NCBI GenBank assembly: GCA_025655575.1
Contig: JAHXIP010000001.1
Location: 1-64,000, forward strand
Reading direction: 5' to 3'
Length of the DNA: 64,000 nt
Origin: Candidatus Thiodiazotropha sp. (ex Monitilora ramsayi)
Lineage (GTDB): Bacteria; Pseudomonadota; Gammaproteobacteria; Chromatiales; Chromatiaceae
This document shows positions 1-7,879 of this stretch, one piece after another. Made by a program: the position numbers and the translations under genes. The notes below the pieces were generated by a model. The model ran no database searches, was not told the DNA's origin, and saw nothing but the letters and a program-made list of their open reading frames with translations. Each line of letters begins with the position of its first letter. Position 1 is the first letter of the stretch.

Positions 1-31
1 TAAATTCCGGGCTAAATCTTTGACTGCTCAT
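1..31 (-). CDS. IS3-family transposase OrfA, N-terminal fragment
   Basis: Ten codons are visible: M-S-S-Q-R-F-S-P-E-F. The RFSPEF pattern is the usual opening of the helix-turn-helix OrfA protein of IS3-family elements (typically R-F-[ST]-P-E-F-K). The start is supported by AGGAGG seven bases upstream. The gene runs off the left edge of the window. OrfA normally provides the DNA-binding part and is fused to OrfB by programmed frameshifting; neither the slippery site nor OrfB can be seen here. Confidence 0.6.
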   Translation of the reverse strand, partial: MSSQRFSPEF

Positions 32-131
32 ACGCTTCCTCCTATGCTCATATCATAGCTCGGAAGTGTCTACCGTACTGTGGGAACTCCAGTCGCTGAT
101 TTAAAGTATCCGTTAAACTGGGGGAGGTTCA
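1..131 (-). mobile_element. Left end of an IS3-family insertion sequence (partial)
   Basis: Read on the minus strand, this segment begins TGAACCTCCCCCAGTTTAAC at position 131, which resembles the terminal inverted repeat of many IS3-family elements. About 100 bases further in is a strong ribosome site (AGGAGG at 38-43) and the start of an orfA-like reading frame. The element continues off the left edge, so only its 5' end is visible. The outer boundary at 131 is inferred from the TGAACC terminus; no target-site duplication can be checked without the other end. IS3 family membership is likely, the subgroup is not assigned. Confidence 0.65.
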
Positions 132-168
132 GTCTGTCCCCTTTTACTGTCGCTGTCCTTTTACTGTC
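132..168. repeat. Tandem CCTTTTACTGTC repeat next to a GGGGACAGAC motif
   Basis: The 12-mer CCTTTTACTGTC occurs at 140-151 and again at 157-168. On the minus strand this reads GACAGTAAAAGG twice, followed by GGGGACAGAC, which directly abuts the insertion sequence end. GGGACAGAC-like strings also occur at about 2586 and 3730. These look like remnants of a dispersed intergenic repeat. The remaining bases to 292 show no gene. Confidence 0.5.
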
Positions 169-292
169 ATATTCTTAAGTGCACCGGCCCCTTTCACTTT
201 TCGCTTTGCTTTTACCATTATTGCAAGCAAACAGAAATTTAAGCTCAGCGTAAACTGAAGATACCTGCAAGAGCAGATATCTCCAGTCTTAT

Positions 293-1120
293 CTACATCG
301 TGCAAGCAATCACACCAATCAAATCCCCATCGGCGGTCAGCGGTGCACCTGTCAGGTCACCCACTATGCTAGTGACGGTAAATCCGGCTTTTAGCAGTTC
401 TGCCTCTATCATTTGCGGTGTGTAATGCTGGAACCAGTTGTATATCTGCCATGTTTCGCTGGCCTCGACGATGATGTAACGATCAAGGGCAAGGCGCTGT
501 TCTTCATAGATAAACGATTTTTGAATACCTACATAATGTCCTGCAGCCCAGAAACCACCCATTAATCTGTCTTCGATAAAGGTAACTTCCTGCCTGCTTT
601 TCAGAAGCCCAGTTCCGGCGACATCTATCACGATGTGGCCCTCTGGATTGAGCATCTCTTGCATCCTGCCCAGCAACTTGACTCTCTGGTTTGGTGACAG
701 CACACATAGATCCGTATAGATAAGCGTGATGACATCAAATCCAGAGGGTAACGTATCAGCAAGGTAGTCAGCATGGATATAGCTAATGGACTGATCCGAA
801 TGATCTCTGGCGTAGTCTAGCGCGTAACTGGAAAAATCGATTCCTGTTACTTTGGCACCTAGTGCGGCAAAACGTTGAGTATAGAGTCCAGGTCCGCAGC
901 CCAAGTCGCAAAGGCTTTTACCCAGCAGATCAAGTTGACCGTCGATCCAACGTACAGCATTATCAATTTCCTCAATACGACGCGATGCAAGATCAGTTTC
1001 CTGATTCAAATGGAACTCAAGCATCTGACGAGAAAGGAATGGCCTCGTCCATAACTCCTTCGCTGTATAACGGGAAAAAGGTTCAGGACGAACTGAAATA
1101 TCATGAATCAAATCATACAT
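293..1120 (-). CDS. Class I SAM-dependent methyltransferase
   Basis: The 275-residue protein has a Rossmann methyltransferase core. Motif I is LCDLGCGPGLYTQRFAALG at about residues 71-89, followed by an acidic residue in VTGIDFS that would contact the ribose of S-adenosylmethionine. Later strands read YIHADYL and DVITLIYTDL. The N-terminal 60 residues and the C-terminal third, which contains YNWFQHYTPQMIEAELLKAG, are typical of small-molecule methyltransferases. The substrate cannot be told from sequence. The gene stands alone between the insertion sequence end and a 382-base gap. AAGGG about eight bases upstream supports the start. A soluble cytoplasmic enzyme is expected. Confidence 0.8.
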   Translation of the reverse strand: MYDLIHDISVRPEPFSRYTAKELWTRPFLSRQMLEFHLNQETDLASRRIEEIDNAVRWIDGQLDLLGKSLCDLGCGPGLYTQRFAALGAKVTGIDFSSYALDYARDHSDQSISYIHADYLADTLPSGFDVITLIYTDLCVLSPNQRVKLLGRMQEMLNPEGHIVIDVAGTGLLKSRQEVTFIEDRLMGGFWAAGHYVGIQKSFIYEEQRLALDRYIIVEASETWQIYNWFQHYTPQMIEAELLKAGFTVTSIVGDLTGAPLTADGDLIGVIACTM

Positions 1121-1502
1121 AATAGAAATCCCTTAAGCCCTTAGGCTTGCAAATAAAATATTAGGTCTTGGAATTTCGCAGGATCGATGTGACACCGTTC
1201 ATCCTCTCCCTGTAGGAATAGGAAAAACATGGTGCAGTCCTGCTGATGTAGATTAGATATTCATAACGAGCGAATTGTAGTAGCTAAACGCACCCGTATC
1301 AACATTCAAATAGACGGCAGGTCCGCTTCCTGACTACTTTAAAGTTATAGGGAACAGAATCAACCTCCTTCTTGTAGCACAGCCGTGTGCTTTATTTTCA
1401 TCTGTTTTTTTACCTATACTCATTGAACCAGACAAATCTGGCTCCCTGTACACATTTAGATCACAAAAAACTTAGGGGAATATAACTTCGGAGGATTCAC
1501 GC
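1121..1502. other. Intergenic region with two small hairpins
   Basis: No gene is supported here. A 6-bp hairpin at 1376-1391 (AGCACA, loop GCCG, TGTGCT) is followed by TTATTTTC and could be a weak plus-strand terminator. A second hairpin at 1428-1441 (CCAGA, CAAA, TCTGG) lies 60 bases before the OmpA-family gene. TATACT at 1415-1420 could be a -10 element for that gene, but no convincing -35 is present. A good ribosome site, GGAGG, lies just before the gene start at 1503. Confidence 0.35.
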
Positions 1503-2423
1503 ATGAAAACAATAAAGCTCATACTCACTTTACTCTCTCTATTCCTGCTCTTCTCCCAATCCACTTTCGCGGCCAAGAAGATAAAAACCGATCATCCATT
1601 GGTAACGCCCTACACAGGGTCGAAAATCTATAGCAAAAAAGTCACCCAATTCGACGAGTATTCTGTATTCAAAGGATGGGATAAGACAAACAAGCAATAC
1701 AACACCCAGGAGCTGGAAGGAAAAATTACCAAAATACTCTATAAAAACCCGCCCGAACGGTCGATTCTCGAGCTCTACAGAAACTACCAAAGCGCGCTTG
1801 AAAAGGACGGTGTCACCCTCCTCTATGAATGCAATCAGAAAAAAAAGACGTGTGTGGACGGTTATGTCGGCGCTCATCTGAGACAGCAATTCGGCATTCA
1901 CGCCATCGGCAATAAGGATGGGCGTTATATGTTTGCCAGACTTCAACAGGAAGGACAGGTTGCCTATATCGTGCTGGCCGTGGGCAATCAAAGCACCGAC
2001 GTGCATGTGATTGAAATGAAGCAGATGGAGACTGGCCAGGTCGCGCTCAATGTCTCCGCACTCACCGAGGATCTCGACAGACAAGGCTATGTCGTGGTTG
2101 AGGGTATCTATTTCGATACCAATAAGACAGATCTCAAAGCGGAGTCCAAACCCGCAATCGATCAAGTGGTCAAACTGCTCAGCAAACGTCCAGGCCTAAA
2201 GCTCTATGTGGTGGGACATACGGATATGCAAGGCAGCCTGGGCCACAACATCAGCCTTTCAGAAGGGCGTGCCAAATCAGTTGTTGAGACTTTAGTTAAG
2301 CAGCATGCCATTGCTGCGGATCGACTGGAAGGCAAAGGCGTGGGCCCACTGGCACCGGTTGCCAGCAATAGCCAGGATAGCGGCCGCTCTAAGAACCGAC
2401 GGGTTGTATTGGTACAGCGTTAG
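1503..2423 (+). CDS. OmpA-family outer membrane / peptidoglycan-associated protein
   Basis: The 306-residue protein starts with a clear signal peptide (MKTIKLILTLLSLFLLFSQS, cleavage near TFA-AKK). The last 110 residues form an OmpA C-terminal domain: IYFDTNKTDLKAES, then VVGHTDMQGSLGHNISLSEG, then GVGPLAP and the basic NRRV ending. In this family the Asp and Arg of that domain bind diaminopimelate in peptidoglycan. The region between about 25 and 200 is not a recognisable beta-barrel and resembles the central part of DUF4892-type proteins. It would sit in the periplasm, anchoring to the cell wall. GGAGG upstream supports the start. The gene ends with TAG. Confidence 0.85.
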   Translation: MKTIKLILTLLSLFLLFSQSTFAAKKIKTDHPLVTPYTGSKIYSKKVTQFDEYSVFKGWDKTNKQYNTQELEGKITKILYKNPPERSILELYRNYQSALEKDGVTLLYECNQKKKTCVDGYVGAHLRQQFGIHAIGNKDGRYMFARLQQEGQVAYIVLAVGNQSTDVHVIEMKQMETGQVALNVSALTEDLDRQGYVVVEGIYFDTNKTDLKAESKPAIDQVVKLLSKRPGLKLYVVGHTDMQGSLGHNISLSEGRAKSVVETLVKQHAIAADRLEGKGVGPLAPVASNSQDSGRSKNRRVVLVQR

Positions 2424-2518
2424 ATTCGCAAACCTAACAACGAATAAACAGACACTCTTTAGAACTGAAAATTACAATTCAATACAGTCTGCATTGATAA
2501 GCGTGCTTGTTCACGGTC

Positions 2519-2550
2519 AACCCGGCCCATCAATACCGATGGGGCGGGTT
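2519..2550 (+). terminator. Hairpin downstream of the OmpA-family gene
   Basis: AACCCGGCCCATC (2519-2531), a 6-base loop and GATGGGGCGGGTT (2538-2550) form a 13-bp stem with one G-G mismatch. It lies about 95 bases after the stop codon. There is no T-run on either side, so it may work only as a weak or Rho-assisted terminator, or as an mRNA 3' stabiliser. The rest of the 302-base gap up to 2725 is AT-rich, holds GGGACAGACTCC at about 2586, and shows no gene. Confidence 0.45.
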
Positions 2551-2725
2551 ATCGATTAAATCCCTTAGACTAAAAAAAACAATATGGGACAGACTCCATT
2601 TATCATATACACAGGTACTTTCATTATTTTTAATTTTTACATATCGTCACCATATGACAAGGCCAAGGAAAAGTCTGGATTGATCGCACAAGGCAACCTT
2701 GGCTCACCCACTGGATCTTTATCCG

Positions 2726-3628
2726 TTATCCTTTCCTTCTCTTGAACTGCTCGCACAACCCCAAGTATTCCTCTGTGCTGCTCGGCATTGAAGTTCTCGC
2801 ACGGGTGATGTCCGCGATCAGCTCGACACCCTGTTCGAGCATGTAGCGGGTATCGAATTCATCGAGAATTCCCTTGCCGGTTTCAACTTCCGCTTGCTCT
2901 GCTGTATACCCGGTAATCGCCTCCCCGGCCACGACAAACTCAACCCACGCGTCGAAGATATCAGGGTCGGTTCTGAGCGTTTCACACTTCCGCCGCGCCA
3001 TGCAGGCGTAGTGCCTGATCAGTGCCCCTATGTCCTCGTGCCCTTGGGTGTTCTGCAGGCATCCGACCATATGCTCGGCAACTTCATCGATATTACGCAT
3101 AGTGAGGGCGATCTTGATGTAGCGTGACTGATAGAAATCCTCGATCGACATGATGAAAGCTTTGAACGGCTCACCCCAGAGCTCATCGATTCCTGCATTT
3201 CCATTACGGTGCCGCACCAACTTGCCCAGCTCTAATGCCTCCTGCAGACACTGTCCGCAGGTGTGCATCAGGTCATTGTCGGTCTGTATTTGCACACCGC
3301 AGGCTTCCAGCTCGACCAGCTGATTGAAGATATCCGCCGCGCGATTGAACAACGCACCTGCCAACATCGCACCTCTGACCCGCTTTTTGCCGGGATCGGT
3401 TTCCGCCTCGTAATCTGCCCGGACCTTGTCCAGCAAGCGCCCCGGGATATTGATGCCATGCTCCATGTGGTTGAACAGGCGGCGGGTGAGGGATTGGATC
3501 AGCAGTTTTTTATCAGACAGGCTGTCGACCGGTGCATGGTAACGCCTGATCCAATAACCGTCGTAGAAAATGCGTTCCACGCCATTTATGACTTTCAGGC
3601 TGCCGTTTTGTGGAATCTCGTCATTCAT
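2726..3628 (-). CDS. Conserved-looking hypothetical protein
   Basis: I do not recognise this family. The protein of about 300 residues is mostly alpha-helical by composition, has no signal peptide or membrane segment, and contains a short Cys motif CGQC around residue 124 and another Cys pair in the C-terminal third (CMARRKC). The opening section, NGSLKVINGVERIFYDGYWI, looks like a folded start. I chose the Met at 3628 because the extra residues of the longer frame (from 3664) are hydrophobic and lie in AT-rich leader sequence. Neither start has a good ribosome site. Codon use resembles its neighbours, so it is probably real. Confidence 0.6.
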   Translation of the reverse strand: MNDEIPQNGSLKVINGVERIFYDGYWIRRYHAPVDSLSDKKLLIQSLTRRLFNHMEHGINIPGRLLDKVRADYEAETDPGKKRVRGAMLAGALFNRAADIFNQLVELEACGVQIQTDNDLMHTCGQCLQEALELGKLVRHRNGNAGIDELWGEPFKAFIMSIEDFYQSRYIKIALTMRNIDEVAEHMVGCLQNTQGHEDIGALIRHYACMARRKCETLRTDPDIFDAWVEFVVAGEAITGYTAEQAEVETGKGILDEFDTRYMLEQGVELIADITRARTSMPSSTEEYLGLCEQFKRRKG

Positions 3629-3664
3629 GTTGATTGTTAAAAAATCTACTAGGGTGAAAAGCAT

Positions 3665-4036
3665 CTAAAATGCAGGGATGTAAAAATAATAGAGTATTTT
3701 AATAGCGTCTGTTGACCCGGGCGTGACCAATAGAGGACAGACCCAATTTGTCTTCAAGCTTTCAAGTCACCAGCTACTACACCAAGCATTACAAAATTAC
3801 CCCGTTACCCCAGGGTCAAGGTGTCAGAGTAATTATCACTGAATAAATGTCTTACCAGTCATACAGGGTGCAACCCTTTTGACTGATGGGAAGTCTTGGG
3901 ATTACCTCTTCTCACGATCACCAATGACTTCTCATACACGATGTGTTGCCAGATGAAAGAGAGGAGACATAGTGCCTACAGACTCACATTCAAGAATCGG
4001 GCAGTCAGATAAATTTACTATTCGATTGAGGGCCGG
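3665..4036. other. Divergent intergenic region
   Basis: This gap separates the minus-strand hypothetical gene from the plus-strand ceramidase-like gene, so it must hold two outward promoters. No consensus pair is convincing. It contains GAGGACAGACCC at about 3733, one of the dispersed GGACAGAC strings. No gene or RNA is recognised. Confidence 0.3.
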
Positions 4037-4789
4037 ATGAGCACCAACCCGTCACACGATTTCAGTTGGAGGCACGCTGTACTGGTGTTTCTTTTACTCT
4101 TTCCGCTCGCCTCGCTACTGATGTTTGATCCGATTCCTCAAGACGTGGCTTATCACCACTTTGTTGATTCTGGCCGCTTCCTGGGTGTGCCGAATTTTTT
4201 CGACGTAGTCTCCAACCTGACCTTCCTACTCGTCGGTGCACTTGGCATCGCATTCTGCCTGAAAAATCATACCGACCCCAGCCATAGCGCGTGGCTTGTG
4301 CTATTTACCGGTGTCAGCCTGGTAAGTTTTGGTTCAATCTATTACCACTGGAGCCCAAGCAATGAGACTCTCGTCTGGGACCGGATACCAATGAGCGTTG
4401 GTTTTATGGGTCTTCTCACGGCACTCCTGTGCGAGTATGTACATAGCCGTTTGTCCTCTCTGCTGATCCCGCTAGTCATTGTGGGCATCGGCAGTGTTCT
4501 CTATGGGTACTTCTTCGAGGACCTGCGTCTCTATGTGTGGGTGCAGTTCATCCCGCTACTCACGCTACCCTTTTTTATGACGCTATTTAGCAGTCGCTTT
4601 ACACACCAAGGGCTGCTCTTTTCTGCACTTCTATTGTACGCCTTGGCAAAAGGTGCGGAGGCCTACGATGTGGCCGTGTTCAAGATGACAGGAGAGGTGG
4701 TGAGTGGACACACTGTCAAACATCTGCTGGCGGCTGCCAGCTGCTACAGTCTCTTGATAATGCTGCAAAGACGAAAACCTAAGGTATGA
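4037..4789 (+). CDS. Ceramidase-like integral membrane hydrolase (alkaline ceramidase / CREST superfamily)
   Basis: The 250-residue protein is almost wholly membrane-embedded with about seven hydrophobic segments. The pattern GSIYYHWSPSNETLVWDRIP around residues 97-116 matches the conserved Ser-His-Asp cluster of the ceramidase/CREST superfamily. A second histidine pair near the C terminus (GHTVKHLLAA) would complete the zinc site. Family members are seven-helix amide hydrolases in membranes; many bacterial members have no proven substrate. The gene is alone on its strand with GAGGG before the start. Assignment to the superfamily is fairly firm, ceramide as substrate is not. Confidence 0.72.
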   Translation: MSTNPSHDFSWRHAVLVFLLLFPLASLLMFDPIPQDVAYHHFVDSGRFLGVPNFFDVVSNLTFLLVGALGIAFCLKNHTDPSHSAWLVLFTGVSLVSFGSIYYHWSPSNETLVWDRIPMSVGFMGLLTALLCEYVHSRLSSLLIPLVIVGIGSVLYGYFFEDLRLYVWVQFIPLLTLPFFMTLFSSRFTHQGLLFSALLLYALAKGAEAYDVAVFKMTGEVVSGHTVKHLLAAASCYSLLIMLQRRKPKV

Positions 4790-4994
4790 GACCCGATGAC
4801 GAACAACCGGTTACAAAAGGATGGCGACAACTTAGTGTCCACCATCCCTAAGCCGAAGCGATAATAACAAATCATAGGGAAAAAGCTGCCAGGGCGATCC
4901 ACAATACAGATGTCACGACCAATAAAACAGGGTCGGGCCCCTTATCTACGTACCCGCACGAATATCTAATAAATGAAGCAAAGTTCATTAACAA

Positions 4995-5606
4995 CTAATC
5001 ATAAACTACTGGCAAGCTTCCCCAAGCACGCAACACTTTTCCAGTAAAACTCCCTTCTACAGCATCAACATACCGTTCTGCTGTCTGTGCCGCAGTCACC
5101 AATCCTTTCCGTTCTTGCCCAGGCTCCACAATGGGTGCGGGGCTTACCGCATTGAGCCTGATATTCCTCTGCAATAGTGGCGCAGTATTACTAACGAATG
5201 TATCAACCGCTGAGTTTAATGGGCCTGTCGCTATACTGGCCTCGTTGGGATAATGGCTCAGAAACCCACTTGTTAAAGTAAATGAAGCGTTATCTCGAGC
5301 ACAGACTTCTCCAAGCCTTACCAAGCGCACCTGAGACAGGAACTTTCGTTCAAAGCCGAAAAGAAAGTCATCATCTGTTTGATCTGCATACCGCTTAAAT
5401 TGACTGTCTCCTCCGGCCACAGAAATAAGTGCAACAAACTCACCTGCTTGACCAAACATCTCACGTACGGATTGTTCATTGGTATAGTCAGCCATAATAT
5501 CACCTGAGCGTGTACCAACGCGGATAACCTCATGGCCTTTTGCCAATAATGCTTCCGTAACCTTACTGCCTATGCGCCCGGAGGCACCAATAATAATAAT
5601 TTTCAT
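4995..5606 (-). CDS. Short-chain dehydrogenase/reductase-like protein
   Basis: This 203-residue Rossmann protein opens with MKIIIIGASGRIGSKV, a GxxGxxG nucleotide-binding turn. ISVAGGD in the middle corresponds to the NNAG region and IRLNAVSPAPI to the motif after the active site. The Ser of LTSGFLS is present, but the usual Tyr-x-x-x-Lys is replaced by a stretch reading ASIATGPLNSAVD. This is common in the small reductase subfamily to which it and its upstream neighbour belong, so its catalysis may differ from classical enzymes. Its start overlaps the stop of the upstream paralogue as ATGA, suggesting translational coupling. It lies in a unit divergent from a LysR regulator that probably controls it. 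Confidence 0.8.
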   Translation of the reverse strand: MKIIIIGASGRIGSKVTEALLAKGHEVIRVGTRSGDIMADYTNEQSVREMFGQAGEFVALISVAGGDSQFKRYADQTDDDFLFGFERKFLSQVRLVRLGEVCARDNASFTLTSGFLSHYPNEASIATGPLNSAVDTFVSNTAPLLQRNIRLNAVSPAPIVEPGQERKGLVTAAQTAERYVDAVEGSFTGKVLRAWGSLPVVYD

Positions 5607-6244
5607 CTTGAGTACTCCATGTTTACGTTTTTCTCATCAAATGACGCATAGTCCCGAACGTCGATGACTGCACCCGTCATTTGGCCTTCCAAAGCGACTT
5701 GATATGCGATGGCGGTGTTTGCCGCTGACATACCCGAACTGCTATCCATGCCCATCTTCTCCATGGTTTCTTTTACGAAGATCGGGCTGATCACATTGAT
5801 CCGTAGCTTATCGCCAAGCTCGATGGAGGCTGCTATTACAAACGAATTCAGTGCACCGTTGACAGCACTCACTGAGGCAGAACCGGGAATGGGATCACTG
5901 GCGAGCATGCCCGACGTAAATAAAACAACGCCGCCCTTATTGATAAAGCGCTGACCCACTCTTAGAAGGTTGACTTGCCCCAAGAATTTGTTGTTCCAGC
6001 CCAGCTCAAATTGCGCGTCGGTCAATTCTTTCAACGGTGCAAAGGCAGCCGCGCCCGCTGTGGAGATAACAGCATCAACACTCCCCACCTGTTCAAATAG
6101 ATGCTGGATTGATGCCTAGCTCTCCAGATCCACCTGATATTCGCCACTCTTAAATCCAACCGGAATGACTTCGCGACCATTAGCAAGGCGCTGTTGTAGC
6201 GCTTGCCCAATGGTTCCTGTTGCGCCGATAAGTAAGATTTTCAT
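5603..6244 (-). pseudogene. Short-chain dehydrogenase paralogue interrupted by an in-frame TAG
   Basis: Two pieces lie in the same frame. The first starts at 6244 with MKILLIGATGTIGQALQQRL behind a good AGGAG site and runs 42 codons to a TAG at 6116-6118. The second resumes at once as ASIQHLFEQVGSVDAVISTA and continues to the stop at 5603. Removing one codon change restores an intact protein of about 213 residues, closely similar to the downstream gene at 4995-5606. This is a nonsense change, not a frameshift. A shorter product could restart at a GTG at 6088, but that lacks the nucleotide-binding glycine turn. TAG is an ordinary stop elsewhere in the window. Confidence 0.8.
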
Positions 6245-6355
6245 GAGAATCTCCTGTTTTCTGTTAATCATCACTCTGATGAGTAAAATGGCAGAAGAGT
6301 CACATAAAATGATAAATAATATAAATATCAATTCAGTATTCAGAATTAATGAACA
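6245..6355. promoter_or_regulatory. Divergent promoter region with a candidate LysR operator
   Basis: This AT-rich 111-base gap separates the LysR gene from the dehydrogenase pair it probably regulates. AATTC (6330-6334), eight bases and GAATT (6343-6347) form an inverted repeat within the spacing used by LysR-type operators, very near the regulator's own start, as expected for autoregulation. This is a motif match only. Confidence 0.4.
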
Positions 6356-7231
6356 ATGGACTTGCTCAAATCAATCGAAATATTACAGGCAGTTTGCAGG
6401 CAGAAAAGCTTCAGCCAGGCAGCACAACAGCTGAATCTGGTGCCTTCTGCGGTCAGTCGGCAGATTAATGAGCTTGAGAAGCACTTAGGTGTACGGCTAC
6501 TGCACCGTACGACACGATCCGTCAGTCTGACTGATGAAGGACGGCGTTATCTACAAAAAATGGAGGCCATTACTCATACCGTTGAAGAGCTAAAAACACT
6601 TAATAGCGACGATGACATAATTCAGGACCATATTCGACTCACCGCCCCTCCCATACTCGGCACTCAATTTCTCAACAAAATTGTTGAGTCCTACCTTCGC
6701 CAATACCCCGATGTCTCACTATCCATCACCTTGGTTAACCGTGAGATCAATCTCATTAAGGAAGGTTATGACATTGCGCTACGAGTCGGGACGCTTGAGG
6801 ATTCAAATCTCGTTGCCCGGGGCGTCGGGCATTTCCCGTTAGTTGCTGTAGCGAGCCCGACATACCTTGAGATACATGGCGAACCTAAACATCCAAAAAT
6901 ACTCACAAAACATAACTGCATCATCAATACATTAACGCAGTCTCCACGTCGCTGGTTTTTCCGAGAAGGAAAACGAAACTTTTCAATCAAAGTAGATGGC
7001 CAATGCGATGCGAATGATGACGCAACCTTAAAGATTATGGCGTATGCAAGTCTTGGAATAGCTTATCTACCAAAATTGGCAGTTCATGATCAAATTACAA
7101 ATGGTGAGCTGATATCAATTTTGGAAAATTTTATTCCAAATCCGCTGCCGGTTTCCGTTGTTTATCCTAGCCGTCAATATCTCAGCAAAGCCAAGAGAAT
7201 CTTGATTGAACAATTAGTGGATAACAGATAA
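6356..7231 (+). CDS. LysR-family transcriptional regulator
   Basis: The 291-residue protein has the family's N-terminal winged helix-turn-helix (residues 1-60: KSFSQAAQQLNLVPSAVSRQ, then ELEKHLGVRLLHRTTRSVSL). A linker helix and a periplasmic-binding-like effector domain follow, containing DIALRVGTLEDSNLVARGVG. It resembles the CrgA/DsdC-like branch that regulates neighbouring oxidoreductases. It is divergent from two short-chain dehydrogenase genes, so they are its likely targets. The effector molecule is unknown. The ribosome site is weak. Confidence 0.88.
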   Translation: MDLLKSIEILQAVCRQKSFSQAAQQLNLVPSAVSRQINELEKHLGVRLLHRTTRSVSLTDEGRRYLQKMEAITHTVEELKTLNSDDDIIQDHIRLTAPPILGTQFLNKIVESYLRQYPDVSLSITLVNREINLIKEGYDIALRVGTLEDSNLVARGVGHFPLVAVASPTYLEIHGEPKHPKILTKHNCIINTLTQSPRRWFFREGKRNFSIKVDGQCDANDDATLKIMAYASLGIAYLPKLAVHDQITNGELISILENFIPNPLPVSVVYPSRQYLSKAKRILIEQLVDNR

Positions 7232-7448
7232 CCACAACAATCCTTAATATGAAGTGGTACCTGATTGAAGGTAAAGGTGGTCTTTCATTTGAATAAAAGA
7301 ACCCATGAAAGATATGTCACTATTAAAGCTAAATTTGACGCTAGACTTTTAGAAGGATTGGCAACTATCACTCAGCAATCACATCCAGCCGACACACCCA
7401 TCTCTGCCGCTCCATCTGTTCGGCTGACGTAAACGTCATGAGGCAATC

Positions 7449-7778
7449 GTGGAATATAGAGTCAGTGCAAAATTCGTACTCAATAAACTTCCTTCCTTTT
7501 ATGCAGTTTTAGTTGACGGAACAATAGCGAACCAAAAGCCGGATGGCGCAGAGATCGTGTCATCAATGAAGCACGCCAAGATCATCGCCCCAGACACAAT
7601 CGAATGGTTTGAAACCTGTTACTGTCCGTCGCCTTTGAAACACGAGCGAGAGACCGTTTACGACAAATACCTGGAAAATATAGAAACAGAACTCGTGAAG
7701 GCGCGTGGAGACATTGACGGCGACTCATTCTGGTCTTTTTTGGAAAATCATAGCAAAACAACATCTAATACGCCTTAG
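7449..7778 (+). CDS. Small hypothetical protein
   Basis: A 109-residue frame starts at GTG with GAGG upstream. The product is soluble, acidic towards its C terminus (YDKYLENIETELVKARGDID) and contains WFETCYCPSPLKHERETVYD in the middle, which looks conserved. I do not recognise a family. It lies between the LysR gene and a higher-GC membrane hydrolase gene and is not obviously part of an operon. The frame and ribosome site support a real gene, but a function cannot be given. Confidence 0.5.
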   Translation: MEYRVSAKFVLNKLPSFYAVLVDGTIANQKPDGAEIVSSMKHAKIIAPDTIEWFETCYCPSPLKHERETVYDKYLENIETELVKARGDIDGDSFWSFLENHSKTTSNTP

Positions 7779-7879
7779 CAACTGCGAACAAATGAGGTTT
7801 CTTCGATTGCGGAGTCTCCGGTTCTCAGACACAATCCGGTTCATAGCCGTCCGTATTCTGCTTCATGGAGCCATCGCGT

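Noticed and set aside
132..292. CRISPR-like array
   Set aside because: Only two copies of a 12-mer occur, five bases apart, with no spacers or cas genes.
6116..6118. TAG as a pyrrolysine or recoded codon in the dehydrogenase
   Set aside because: TAG is used as a normal stop by other genes in the window (for example the OmpA-family gene and the epimerase), and no pyrrolysine gene is visible; a nonsense mutation is simpler.
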